64,000 nucleotides of DNA from assembly GCA_050248955.1 (NCBI GenBank), contig JBFWRK010000010.1, positions 124,001 to 188,000 of the forward strand, given 5' to 3'. Position 1 is the first letter of the stretch. Every line of letters starts with the position of its first letter. This document shows, one piece after another, positions 34,864-42,596 of the stretch. The position numbers and the translations under genes are program-made. Under the pieces are notes generated by a model. The model saw only the letters and a program-made list of their open reading frames with translations. It was not told the origin of the DNA and did not search any database. The DNA is from JBFWRK01 sp050248955. Its GTDB lineage: Bacteria; Actinomycetota; Acidimicrobiia; Acidimicrobiales; Ilumatobacteraceae.

Positions 34864-36168
34864 TCAGGCGTCGAGTCGTGCCCAGCGCGAGCGACCATCG
34901 CGCTTCGCGACGTACAGCGCATCGTCAGCACGCTTGAACAATGCGGACGAGGTCGACGGCGCGGAGAGCGGCGCGATGCCGACGCTCGCCGTGACGTCGT
35001 GTTGCTGCCCCTCGAAGTCCGAGCTCGTGGCGAGCACCGCGTCGAGGACGGCCTCTGCCTCTCTGACGAGCACGTCCGTGTCGCCGCAGCGAACGAGCAC
35101 CGCGAACTCGTCGCCTCCGAGGCGTCCGATCTCGCTCGTCGGATGGAGTCGCTCACGGATGGCCAGCGCGATCGCGACGAGCATTCGGTCACCGGTCTCG
35201 TGGCCACCCCGGTCGTTGACCTGCTTGAAGTGGTCGAGGTCGACGAGCAGCAAGCCACCCTGGGTGCTGTCACCCTCGAGGTGGCCCTGCAACTGCCGGG
35301 CGAACCCACGCCGGTTGAGGAGACCGGTGAGCGTGTCGTGCTCGGCCAGGAACCGGAGCTGTTGCTCGTGGCGGCGGGACTCGGTGACATCGACGATCTG
35401 CGAGAAGATCCGCCACGGCACGTTGCCGATCGCCGACACGATCACGGGCGCGATGACGACGTGGATGATCTGGCCGGTGCGATGCACGAGCCGCCGCTCG
35501 GCCCGATAGGAAGTGAGCTCGCCGCTGAGGAGCCGTTCGCCCATGTCGCTGGCGATCGAGACGTCGTCGGGGTGCATGACGAGCGCCATCCCCCCGGCGA
35601 CGATGTCGGCCTCGCTCCAGCCGACCATGTCGGCGAAGGCGGCGTTGACCCTCACGATGGCCAGCTCTTCCGACATCAGCGCCATACCCGTCGGGGACAC
35701 CTCGAAGAGGTTCACCAACTGGTCCCGTGCCATCTCGAGCTGACGCAACAGGTTGTGGCGCGCCGTCACGTCGACGAACGTCGCGACCGCGCCGCTCGGC
35801 GGGCCGCTCGACTCGCCCAGCGGCGAGCTCGAGACCTGCAGCCACGACGTCGAGCCGTCGGGGTGGGGCACGCCCATCAGCGCATTCCGCACCGTTCGCC
35901 CGGTGGCGATGGCGACCATCGCCGGATGCGTCTCGACGGTCCACGGCGCGCCGTCCTCGTGCACCGCGGGCCAGCGGGAATCGACCGACTGCTTGCCGAC
36001 GAGCTCGTTGCACGAGACGCCCAGGATCTCCCCCGCCGCCTGGTTGCACCACACGATCGAGCCGTGCGCGGCGATCACGACGACGCCTTCGACGAGTGAG
36101 TCGAGGATGGAGCCGGCGAAGTCCGGGCCGCTGAAGTCGTGGAAGCTCGTGGGTGGTGGTGATGGCAT
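34864..36168 (-). CDS. PAS-PAS-GGDEF diguanylate cyclase
   Basis: 434 residues, no transmembrane helix. Two PAS domains (about 15-140: SILDSLVEGVVVIAAHGSIVWCNQAAGEILG; about 150-270: NLFEVSPTGMALMSEELAIVRVNAAFADMVGW) precede a GGDEF domain with HDTLTGLLNRRGFARQL and RLGGDEFAVL. The active-site GGDEF is intact, so c-di-GMP synthesis is expected; the RxxD inhibitory site five residues upstream is absent (HPTS), unlike the GGDEF-EAL protein at 5000. ATG 36168 is preferred over GTG 36204 because a TAGAGT -10 hexamer overlaps that GTG. Divergent from the SDR gene. Confidence 0.93.
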   Translation of the reverse strand: MPSPPPTSFHDFSGPDFAGSILDSLVEGVVVIAAHGSIVWCNQAAGEILGVSCNELVGKQSVDSRWPAVHEDGAPWTVETHPAMVAIATGRTVRNALMGVPHPDGSTSWLQVSSSPLGESSGPPSGAVATFVDVTARHNLLRQLEMARDQLVNLFEVSPTGMALMSEELAIVRVNAAFADMVGWSEADIVAGGMALVMHPDDVSIASDMGERLLSGELTSYRAERRLVHRTGQIIHVVIAPVIVSAIGNVPWRIFSQIVDVTESRRHEQQLRFLAEHDTLTGLLNRRGFARQLQGHLEGDSTQGGLLLVDLDHFKQVNDRGGHETGDRMLVAIALAIRERLHPTSEIGRLGGDEFAVLVRCGDTDVLVREAEAVLDAVLATSSDFEGQQHDVTASVGIAPLSAPSTSSALFKRADDALYVAKRDGRSRWARLDA

Positions 36169-36317
36169 CGTTCGTCGCCGGACGTGGTCAGGGAGTGGCG
36201 TCACTCTAGGTTGTCGACTGATTACTGACCGTACGCCGTTGGGCCCAATTCCCCCGGTCTCCCGCCGGTGGCGCTCCAGGCCGGTCGGACTTCGAGCGAC
36301 GTTCTACAGTGCGCCGG

Positions 36318-37142
36318 ATGACGAGTGGAAACCGGGGAGACCAGCTCGCAGGGCGAGTCGCGTTCATCACGGGCGGCGGATCGGGGCTCGGCGCGGCGTT
36401 CTCCCGCCGGCTCGCCGCGGACGGCGCGCACGTGATCGTGAACGACATCGCACCTGACGCTGCAGGCGCGATCGCGGCAGAGATCGGCGGCAGCGCGGCG
36501 CCGTTCGACGTCACCGACGCCGTCGCCTTCGACGAGGCCGTGGACAAGGCCGTCGCCCAGCACGGCAGGCTCGACATCCTCGTCAACAACGCGGGCATCG
36601 CACCACCGCCCGATCCAGCGCGCACGGAGCAGGCGATCGCGAACCAGATGCTGCGCATGGAGGGTCGTGTCGACGAGCTGGTGCCGCCGGACATCACCGC
36701 GGGCCTCTCCGACACCGACTGGGACCGGATGATCCGGATCCATCTCTACGGCACCTTCCACGGGGTGCGGGCGGCGCTCCGCCACATGACGCCGGCGAGG
36801 AGCGGTTCGATCGTGAACGTCGCCTCGGTGCTCGGTCTGCGCCCGATGGCCGGGGCCCCGCACTACGCGGCGGCGAAGGCGGCGATCATCGCGCTCACGA
36901 AGTCGGTCGGCCAGGAGGTCGCCCCGTTCGGGATCCGCGTCAACGCCGTCTGCCCGGGCTGGGTCGACACGCCGCTGCTCGCTCCGATGGACCCGATGAT
37001 GATGGCCGGGATCATGATGCAGATCCCACAAGGTCGGATGGCCCGAGCCGAGGAGCTGGCCGAGCTCGTCCGCTTCCTCGCCGGCCCGGGGGCGAGCTAT
37101 GCCTCGGGTGACGTGTTCACCGCATCTGGCGGCTTCGTCTGA
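36318..37142 (+). CDS. Short-chain dehydrogenase/reductase (SDR)
   Basis: 274-residue classical SDR. NAD(P) motif TGGGSGLGAAFSRRLAADGAHVIVND (TGxxxGxG), LVNNAGIA, catalytic Ser in VNVASVLG and Tyr/Lys in HYAAAKAAI, and the C-terminal VCPGWVDTP. An insertion between NNAG and the active site (about 100-125) is longer than usual. An Asp after the second beta strand (VNDIA) favours NAD(H). The substrate is probably a hydroxyacyl or alcohol compound and cannot be fixed. TACAGT at 36305-36310 ends seven bases before ATG 36318. Its stop overlaps the HIT gene start (TGATG). Confidence 0.93.
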   Translation: MTSGNRGDQLAGRVAFITGGGSGLGAAFSRRLAADGAHVIVNDIAPDAAGAIAAEIGGSAAPFDVTDAVAFDEAVDKAVAQHGRLDILVNNAGIAPPPDPARTEQAIANQMLRMEGRVDELVPPDITAGLSDTDWDRMIRIHLYGTFHGVRAALRHMTPARSGSIVNVASVLGLRPMAGAPHYAAAKAAIIALTKSVGQEVAPFGIRVNAVCPGWVDTPLLAPMDPMMMAGIMMQIPQGRMARAEELAELVRFLAGPGASYASGDVFTASGGFV

Positions 37143-37564
37143 TGCCGACGATCTTCACCCGCATCCTCGACGGCGAGCTCCCCGGCGTCTTCGTGTGGCG
37201 TGACGTGCGCTGCGCCGCCTTCTTGTCGATCAACCCGATCGCCGACGGTCACACGCTCGTCGTGCCGGTCGAGGAGGTCGACCACTGGATCGACTGCAGC
37301 CCGGACCTCGCCGCGCACCTCTTCGACGTCGCCCACGTGATCGGCCGTGCGCAGCGGCAGGCGTTCGACTGCGAGCGCGTCGCCGTGGTCGTCGCCGGGT
37401 TCGAGGTGCCACACACCCACGTCCACGTGATCCCGGCGAACGACATGGGCGACCTGGCGTTCGCGAACGCCAAGGCGTCGGTCACGCGGGACGAGCTCGA
37501 TCACGCCGCCGGCAAGCTCCGCGCTGCCCTGTCGGCGATGGGTCGCTCCGAGGTCGCCGGCTGA
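37142..37564 (+). CDS. HIT-family hydrolase
   Basis: 140-residue histidine triad nucleotide-binding protein; members hydrolyse phosphoramidates and nucleotide conjugates such as AMP-lysine or Ap4A. IFTRILDGELPGVFVWRD, FLSINPIADGHTLVVPVEEVDHW and the triad HTHVHVIP are clear. It begins with ATG overlapping the SDR stop (TGATG), so it is co-translated with the dehydrogenase. Confidence 0.95.
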   Translation: MPTIFTRILDGELPGVFVWRDVRCAAFLSINPIADGHTLVVPVEEVDHWIDCSPDLAAHLFDVAHVIGRAQRQAFDCERVAVVVAGFEVPHTHVHVIPANDMGDLAFANAKASVTRDELDHAAGKLRAALSAMGRSEVAG

Positions 37565-38311
37565 TCAGATGCCGAGGGTGCCGTCCGCCGGCGCCGTCGG
37601 GTCGACGGGCTCGATCAGCTCCGGGCCCTTGTTCGAGACCTTGTTCACGTCCGTCGAGACCGGGTGCATCGTCAGCAGCGTGTCCGGTGCCGGCACCAAG
37701 AGGCCGTTCAGGTCGACGAGATCGTTGTTCTCCCGGTCGAGCCACGCATCCCAGGCGGACTCCGGCAGGATCACGGGCATCCGGTCGTGGATCGGTTCCA
37801 TCGTGGCGTTCGCACTCGTCGTGATCACGGTGCAGCTGTGCAGCCAAGGAGCGTCGGGGCCGGCGTCCTTGTCCCGCCACGCGGCCCACAGACCGGCGAC
37901 CGCGAGCGGCTGACCGTCGAGACGGTGGACGAAGAACGGCTGCTTGGCCGGCTTGCCCTTCGCCGTGACCGGACCGCCCGCCACGCCGGCCTGCCACTCG
38001 TAGAACCCCTCCATCGGCACGATGCAGCGCTTCGCCTTGAAGAGCGATTTGAACACCGGCTTCTCGATCAACGTCTCACAACGGGCGTTGATCATCTTCG
38101 AGCCGATCTTCGTGTCCTTCGCCCACGACGGGACAAGGCCCCAGTGGAACACCTCGACGCGGCGCACGCCGTCTGGTCCTTCGACGATCGCGTAGATGTC
38201 GTTCGTCGGTGCCGTGTTGAAGCTCTGCTGCAGCTCGACCTCCGGAGGCTCCGCGCCGAAGTACGCCGCGATCTGATCCGGGTTGGTGGGGGTGACGAAG
38301 CGACCGCACAT
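37565..38311 (-). CDS. SOS response-associated peptidase (SRAP/HMCES/YedK family)
   Basis: 248 residues. SRAP proteins form a covalent thiazolidine crosslink with abasic sites in single-stranded DNA, shielding them. The required Cys2 is exposed after Met removal (MCGRFV), and SFNTAPTN, HWGLVPSWAKD, KMINARCETLIEKPVF, CIVPMEGFYEWQ (conserved Glu) and IHDRMPVIL (conserved His) are all present. TACCGT ends seven bases before ATG 38311 (minus strand), so it appears leaderless; no LexA-type box was recognised. Convergent with the HIT gene, with stop codons adjacent. Confidence 0.96.
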   Translation of the reverse strand: MCGRFVTPTNPDQIAAYFGAEPPEVELQQSFNTAPTNDIYAIVEGPDGVRRVEVFHWGLVPSWAKDTKIGSKMINARCETLIEKPVFKSLFKAKRCIVPMEGFYEWQAGVAGGPVTAKGKPAKQPFFVHRLDGQPLAVAGLWAAWRDKDAGPDAPWLHSCTVITTSANATMEPIHDRMPVILPESAWDAWLDRENNDLVDLNGLLVPAPDTLLTMHPVSTDVNKVSNKGPELIEPVDPTAPADGTLGI

Positions 38312-38343
38312 CGCGCCGACGGTATCGACTGTTGCGCCTGCCG

Positions 38344-39078
38344 TCAGCGCCAGGCGAACGTCGGCTGCTCGAGGTGGTCGACGCGTTCGGCGACGCCTTC
38401 GAGCGCGACGCGGCGGAACTGCAGCAGGACCGCTCCGGTGGGCGCATGGATCAAGTCGCCGCCGATCGGGACCTGCACGACCGGCCGATCGGATTCGGGG
38501 ATCGAGACGAACCTCGGCGAGTCGGATCGTTGCAGCTCGCTGAGCGACACCCGGTGCACCGACTGGACCTCCGACGGGTCGGGTTCGATCTCCGGCTCGT
38601 CGCCGCCCCAGAACACGTACGGCGTGATCACGTAGCCCGATCGGGTCGGGTAGTCGTCGAGGCGACCGAGCAACGACTGATGTCCGAGCGTGAGCCCGAG
38701 CTCTTCGCGCAGCTCGCGGAGCGCGGCATCGAGGCTCGTCTCGCCGTGATCGACCCGGCCACCCGGCAACGCCCACTGACCGGCATGGGCCGAGAGGCGC
38801 GGTGCCCGTCGGGTCAGCAGGAAGGCCGGGCCACCTGCCGTGCCCGCCACGCTGCCGCTCAACGTCACCCCGTCGATGCCGGGCAGGTTCGCGAGCTGCC
38901 CTGCGCTCGCCGGCGCCGGGTCGTCACCGTGCGCCTCGGCGTCGCTGTCGACCACGACCACCGCGACGGCGGCGTGCCGTCGACCGTCGAGCGGTTGCTC
39001 GACCGGCGTGTGGGCGGCGAGGTTGTCGCCGAGCAGACGGCGCAGGTCCTCGTCGAAGACGAGTCGTGCCGGCTGCAT
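38344..39078 (-). CDS. NUDIX hydrolase (CoA pyrophosphatase-like)
   Basis: 244 residues. An intact Nudix box, GRVDHGETSLDAALRELREE followed by LGL, is preceded by LTRRAPRLSAHAGQWALPGG, which is close to the LL(Q)RS..L..H.GQ.A.PGG pattern of CoA/NADH diphosphatases (NudL-like). The likely reaction is hydrolysis of a nucleoside diphosphate linked to another moiety. TATGCT ends six bases before ATG 39078, a leaderless start. The C-terminal ~100 residues (FRRVALEGVAERVDHLEQPTF) are a less conserved tail. Unlike the NUDIX remnant at 26671, this copy looks functional. Confidence 0.9.
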   Translation of the reverse strand: MQPARLVFDEDLRRLLGDNLAAHTPVEQPLDGRRHAAVAVVVVDSDAEAHGDDPAPASAGQLANLPGIDGVTLSGSVAGTAGGPAFLLTRRAPRLSAHAGQWALPGGRVDHGETSLDAALRELREELGLTLGHQSLLGRLDDYPTRSGYVITPYVFWGGDEPEIEPDPSEVQSVHRVSLSELQRSDSPRFVSIPESDRPVVQVPIGGDLIHAPTGAVLLQFRRVALEGVAERVDHLEQPTFAWR

Positions 39079-39149
39079 CGCCGCAGCATACGGAGCGGCT
39101 GCTCACTCGCGGCAGCTCACTCGCGGCAGCTCACCCAGCACCTCGGGCG

Positions 39150-40139
39150 CTAGGAGATGAAGCCCTCGTAGAGGTAGAGCGTCGGTGTGCCGTCCTCGAT
39201 CTCCAACGCGACCGGCAGGAGCAGGGCAGCAGGCGACCGAGGGATGACGTTCACCTCCGGCAGCGGGCCGAAGGTCCCGAGGATCTGGAACAGCAGCGCC
39301 GGGCCATCTGGCGCGGTCCACACCAGTCCCTGCATCGCAGCCTGTTCCGGGCACGCCGCGGCGAAGGGTGACGCCGGATCGGCGGCGAGCTGTTCGGCGA
39401 GCGCGAACGAGTCGACACCTGCCTCCAGCGCTGGCCGGACCCAGGTCGCGTAGTCGCCTTCGAGGGCCGACCACATGCTCGCCAGCGCGTTGCCGTCGCC
39501 GGTGAACTGACGACCTTCGGTGAAGCCATCGACGCACTCGACGCCGACGATCCCGACTCGGAACACGCCATCGAGCGCGAACGAGCGATCGATCGAAGGG
39601 TCGAGCGTCGCGGCGACGTTCTCGGGCGACCACCCCGGCTCGCAGCTGCCCTCGCCGAGCTCGGCGCAGAGCTCGAACCTCCCGATCGTCATGGCGACGG
39701 TGGCCGGCTCGCTGGGCGACCAGTCCGCGATCCGCAGGTAGTACACGCCGTCGGCGAGCGGCTCGGTTCCCGTGGGGAGCTCGGGTGACGGCCCGGGCGC
39801 CTTCCAGTAGTCGGCGCAGCACGGCGGGAACGCCCACGCCGGGAGATCGTCCACGGCCTCCCAGGTCCCTCCGGCTGCACCAGACGTCGCCGTCGGTGCA
39901 GCCGTCGTCGTGGCCGGCGCCGTGGTCGGCGGCGCAGATGTGGCCGGGACTGTCGTCGTCGGATTCGTCGTCTCGGAGGCCGTCGTCGACGCTGGCGTGG
40001 TGATCGCAGCGCCGCCCTCGGCATCCACGTCGTCATCGCCGCCGCAGGCCGCCAGCACCATCAGCGCGACGACTGCGCCGACGACTCGCGCACGCCCTCG
40101 CGGGACTCGTGGACGAGCAGGATCCGCGGGCTTCGACAC
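39150..40139 (-). CDS. Lipoprotein of unknown function
   Basis: 329 residues. A basic N-terminus and hydrophobic stretch end in a lipobox LAAC (GAVVALMVLAACGGDDD), so the protein should be lipid-anchored outside the membrane. A Thr/Pro/Ala-rich spacer (about 45-90) follows, then a domain of ~240 residues with several Cys (FPPCCADYW, LCAELGEGSCEPGW, GVECVDGF, AACPEQ) that may form disulphides. No family recognised. The GTG start at 40139 follows TAGCTT (minus strand) by six bases. Confidence 0.8.
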   Translation of the reverse strand: MSKPADPARPRVPRGRARVVGAVVALMVLAACGGDDDVDAEGGAAITTPASTTASETTNPTTTVPATSAPPTTAPATTTAAPTATSGAAGGTWEAVDDLPAWAFPPCCADYWKAPGPSPELPTGTEPLADGVYYLRIADWSPSEPATVAMTIGRFELCAELGEGSCEPGWSPENVAATLDPSIDRSFALDGVFRVGIVGVECVDGFTEGRQFTGDGNALASMWSALEGDYATWVRPALEAGVDSFALAEQLAADPASPFAAACPEQAAMQGLVWTAPDGPALLFQILGTFGPLPEVNVIPRSPAALLLPVALEIEDGTPTLYLYEGFIS

Positions 40140-40209
40140 GGCCGGAAGCTAGCTCAGCGACCGACGGCATCCGGGCCCGTGTCCACACGATCCGACCCGG
40201 CGATCGAGC

Positions 40210-41340
40210 TCAGTCCGCGAGCAGGCCATCGAGACGCTGGACGGCGTCGATGAACTCCTCGATCATCTCGAGCATGACGCGACGTGCCGGCAGGACCTGG
40301 TTCATCTGTCCGACGACCTGACCCACGAAGTAGCCGGCGAGCTGCTCGGCCCCGCTGCCCGCCGTCGCGGCGGCGCGATTGATCCGGCTCTGCGCCTCGG
40401 CGACGAGCATGCTCTGCAGCGGCATCGTCAGCGCAGGTGGCGCATCCTCGCTCGCCCACTCGTCCGTCCAAGCCGTGCGGAGCATGCGGGCCGGCTTGCC
40501 GGTCAGCGAGCGGGAGCGCAGCGTGTCGCGGGATGTCGCCGTGAGGAACTTCTGCTTGACGACGGGGTGCGTCTCCGCCTCCTCGGTCGTCAACCACACC
40601 GAACCGCACCACACCCCGGCGGCCCCGAGCGCGAGCGCCGCCGCGACCTGGCGTCCGCGGGCGATCCCACCGGCCGCGAGCACCGGCGTCGGCGCGACGG
40701 CGTCGACCACCTCGGGCACGAGGACCATCGTCGCGATCTCACCCGTGTGACCGCCCGCTTCGGTGCCCTGGGCGACGATCAGATCGACGCCCGCGGCCTG
40801 GTGGCGCACAGCGTGGCTGAGCGTTCCCGCCAGCGCGGCGACCGGCACACCGGCCGCCCGGCTGCGCTCGACGACTGCGGCCGGCGGTGCGCCGAGCGCG
40901 CTCGCGAAGAGGCCGATCCTGTGCGCGAAGGCGACCTCGAGCAGCGGTTCGTAGCCCTGCGGGTCGACCTGCATGCCGCCGATGCCCCGATTCCGGGTGT
41001 GGTCATCGGGAAGCGGTGGGACGCCGTAGCGGGCGAGGATGTCGTCGACGAACGACTGCTGCTCGGCGGGCAGGAGCGACGCCAAGGTGGAGCGGTCGAG
41101 CCCGCCGGAATCGGAGCCGGCGTACTTCTGCGGCAGCAGCAGGTCGACACCGTACGGCCTGCCCTTCGTCTGCTCTTCGATCCAGGTGAGATCGATGTCG
41201 AGCTGCTCGGGCGTGTGCGCGACGCCGCCGAGCACGCCGAAGCCTCCTGCGTTCGAGACCGCGGCGACCACGTCGCGGCAGTGGCTGAAGGCCAGGATCG
41301 GGAACTCGATGCCGAGCAGATCGCTCGCAGCAGTGCGCAT
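40210..41340 (-). CDS. Nitronate monooxygenase/FabK-like flavoprotein
   Basis: 376-residue FMN-binding TIM-barrel protein of the 2-nitropropane dioxygenase family. ASDLLGIEFPILAFSHCRDVVAAVSNAGGFGVLGG at the N-terminus, LIVAQGTEAGGHTGEIATMVLVPEVVDAV, PVLAAGGIARGRQVAAALALGAAGVWCGSVWL and a C-terminal helical segment (in blocks) are typical. The family includes nitronate monooxygenases and the enoyl reductases FabK and PfaD. ATG 41340 is chosen for GAGGA eight bases upstream; ATG 41349 would leave no spacing. Given a PUFA-like synthase 3 kb away, an enoyl-reductase role is possible but not shown. Confidence 0.88.
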   Translation of the reverse strand: MRTAASDLLGIEFPILAFSHCRDVVAAVSNAGGFGVLGGVAHTPEQLDIDLTWIEEQTKGRPYGVDLLLPQKYAGSDSGGLDRSTLASLLPAEQQSFVDDILARYGVPPLPDDHTRNRGIGGMQVDPQGYEPLLEVAFAHRIGLFASALGAPPAAVVERSRAAGVPVAALAGTLSHAVRHQAAGVDLIVAQGTEAGGHTGEIATMVLVPEVVDAVAPTPVLAAGGIARGRQVAAALALGAAGVWCGSVWLTTEEAETHPVVKQKFLTATSRDTLRSRSLTGKPARMLRTAWTDEWASEDAPPALTMPLQSMLVAEAQSRINRAAATAGSGAEQLAGYFVGQVVGQMNQVLPARRVMLEMIEEFIDAVQRLDGLLAD

Positions 41341-41421
41341 GCAGGACATCCTCGCGGCGCCGCGACGTCGCCGTCGAGCCGTGACGAACGGGCCGTTGCC
41401 GGCCACCGCCGGAGCGGCTGC

Positions 41422-42465
41422 TCACCAGCGGTTACGGGCCTCCTCGGCGAAGCCCCGCAGCCCATCGACGCGGCGGATCGTGCCGTCCTCCCCCGCCACG
41501 CGACCGGACCACGTGCCGAAGCACTGATGCACCTCCATCGACAGGATGCCCAGGCTCGTGCGGTCGTGGCGGTCGAACATCGGCGTGAGCGTGACGTCGA
41601 CCTGGTCGGAGCGCGTCGTGCGCACCCGCCAAGGCTGCATCGGGTCGTCCCACGAGTACGTCCACTCGAGCTCCTCGCCGATCTTGGTGAGGTGGCCGTC
41701 GATGCACAGCGCGTTCTCGGTGAAGCCCGTGCCGTCGGTCCACTTGCCGCCGAACTGCAGGCCGACGATCGCGCCGTCGTCGGCCTGCCCCGATGCTGCG
41801 GCCCAGTTCCACCGGTTCGAGTACTTCCAGATGCCGCGGCCGAGGTCGAGCACGCCGAACGCACGGGAGGCCGGGCCGAACGTCCACGTCCTGGGCCCGA
41901 CGGTGACCGAGCCCACGGCGGGGCGGGCGGTGTGCTTGGAGGTGTACTGGAAGCGGCGCGATGTCCACGGAATGACGACGTTCATCGTGTCGTGATCAGC
42001 CGGCTTGTCGATCACGATGTCGACCGCGATCGACGGCGAGCCCTTGCGCACCGAGGCGGCCGTGAGGTGGGTCGCGGTCGACCGCTCCCGGATCTCGAGC
42101 TCCAAGCCGCGGCCTGAGGCGCGCATCGTGCCGGTGCACGGATCGTCCGGAAGGTCGAAGCCCAGACCGAACGGCACCATGAACTGCCCGCCGGCTTGCT
42201 CGCCGGTCGCCTGGTCGAGCACCCACAACGAGGCCAGCCCGAGGTAGTCGACATCCGCGTACGTGAGCGTGACGACGATGTCCTCGGAGATGACGCACCA
42301 GTAGTCCCATCGCTTCTTGCGCCCGCGGGAGCCACGCAGGTTCGCCCGGTGGAGCGGTCGGCGCGACCATCCCCGCGCTGCCTCGTTCAGCCGTCCATGG
42401 GCGTCGCACAGGTCAACGGCTGTGGTGATCTCCCGCTCGTGCGTCACCGGCGCATGGTCGCACAC
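41422..42465 (-). CDS. DUF2804 family protein
   Basis: 347 residues matching DUF2804 by features such as LYxxGxxxxxW-like blocks RWDYWCVISEDIVVTLTYADVDYLGLASLWVLD, FGLGFDLPDD, WDYWxW-type WKYSNRWNWAAASG and IGLQFGGKWTDGTGFTENAL (in blocks). The fold is beta-rich and no catalytic motif is known; actinobacterial DUF2804 proteins are cytoplasmic and often near lipid genes. The GTG at 42465 is the furthest start and is uncertain. Divergent from the acyl-CoA dehydrogenase/synthase operon. Confidence 0.8.
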   Translation of the reverse strand: MCDHAPVTHEREITTAVDLCDAHGRLNEAARGWSRRPLHRANLRGSRGRKKRWDYWCVISEDIVVTLTYADVDYLGLASLWVLDQATGEQAGGQFMVPFGLGFDLPDDPCTGTMRASGRGLELEIRERSTATHLTAASVRKGSPSIAVDIVIDKPADHDTMNVVIPWTSRRFQYTSKHTARPAVGSVTVGPRTWTFGPASRAFGVLDLGRGIWKYSNRWNWAAASGQADDGAIVGLQFGGKWTDGTGFTENALCIDGHLTKIGEELEWTYSWDDPMQPWRVRTTRSDQVDVTLTPMFDRHDRTSLGILSMEVHQCFGTWSGRVAGEDGTIRRVDGLRGFAEEARNRW

Positions 42466-42515
42466 GCGAACGATCCGATCGCCGGGGTGGCGAACGGGCC
42501 GTAAGGGAGTGGCCG

Positions 42516-42552
42516 CGTGATGACTTCGGACTCTGTTCGCTGTCCGATCACG
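42516..42552. promoter_or_regulatory. Nested inverted repeats upstream of the synthase operon
   Basis: CGTGAT (42516-42521) pairs with ATCACG (42547-42552), and inside it CGGAC (42527-42531) pairs with GTCCG (42542-42546). The block lies in the 131-base divergent region, just upstream of TACGGT (42557-42562), a likely -10 box for the acyl-CoA dehydrogenase gene. It is a candidate operator controlling the synthase operon; no regulator gene is adjacent. Confidence 0.4.
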
Positions 42553-42596
42553 TTCCTACGGTGATGATGACCGTTTTTCAATCGGAGGACTCGAAC

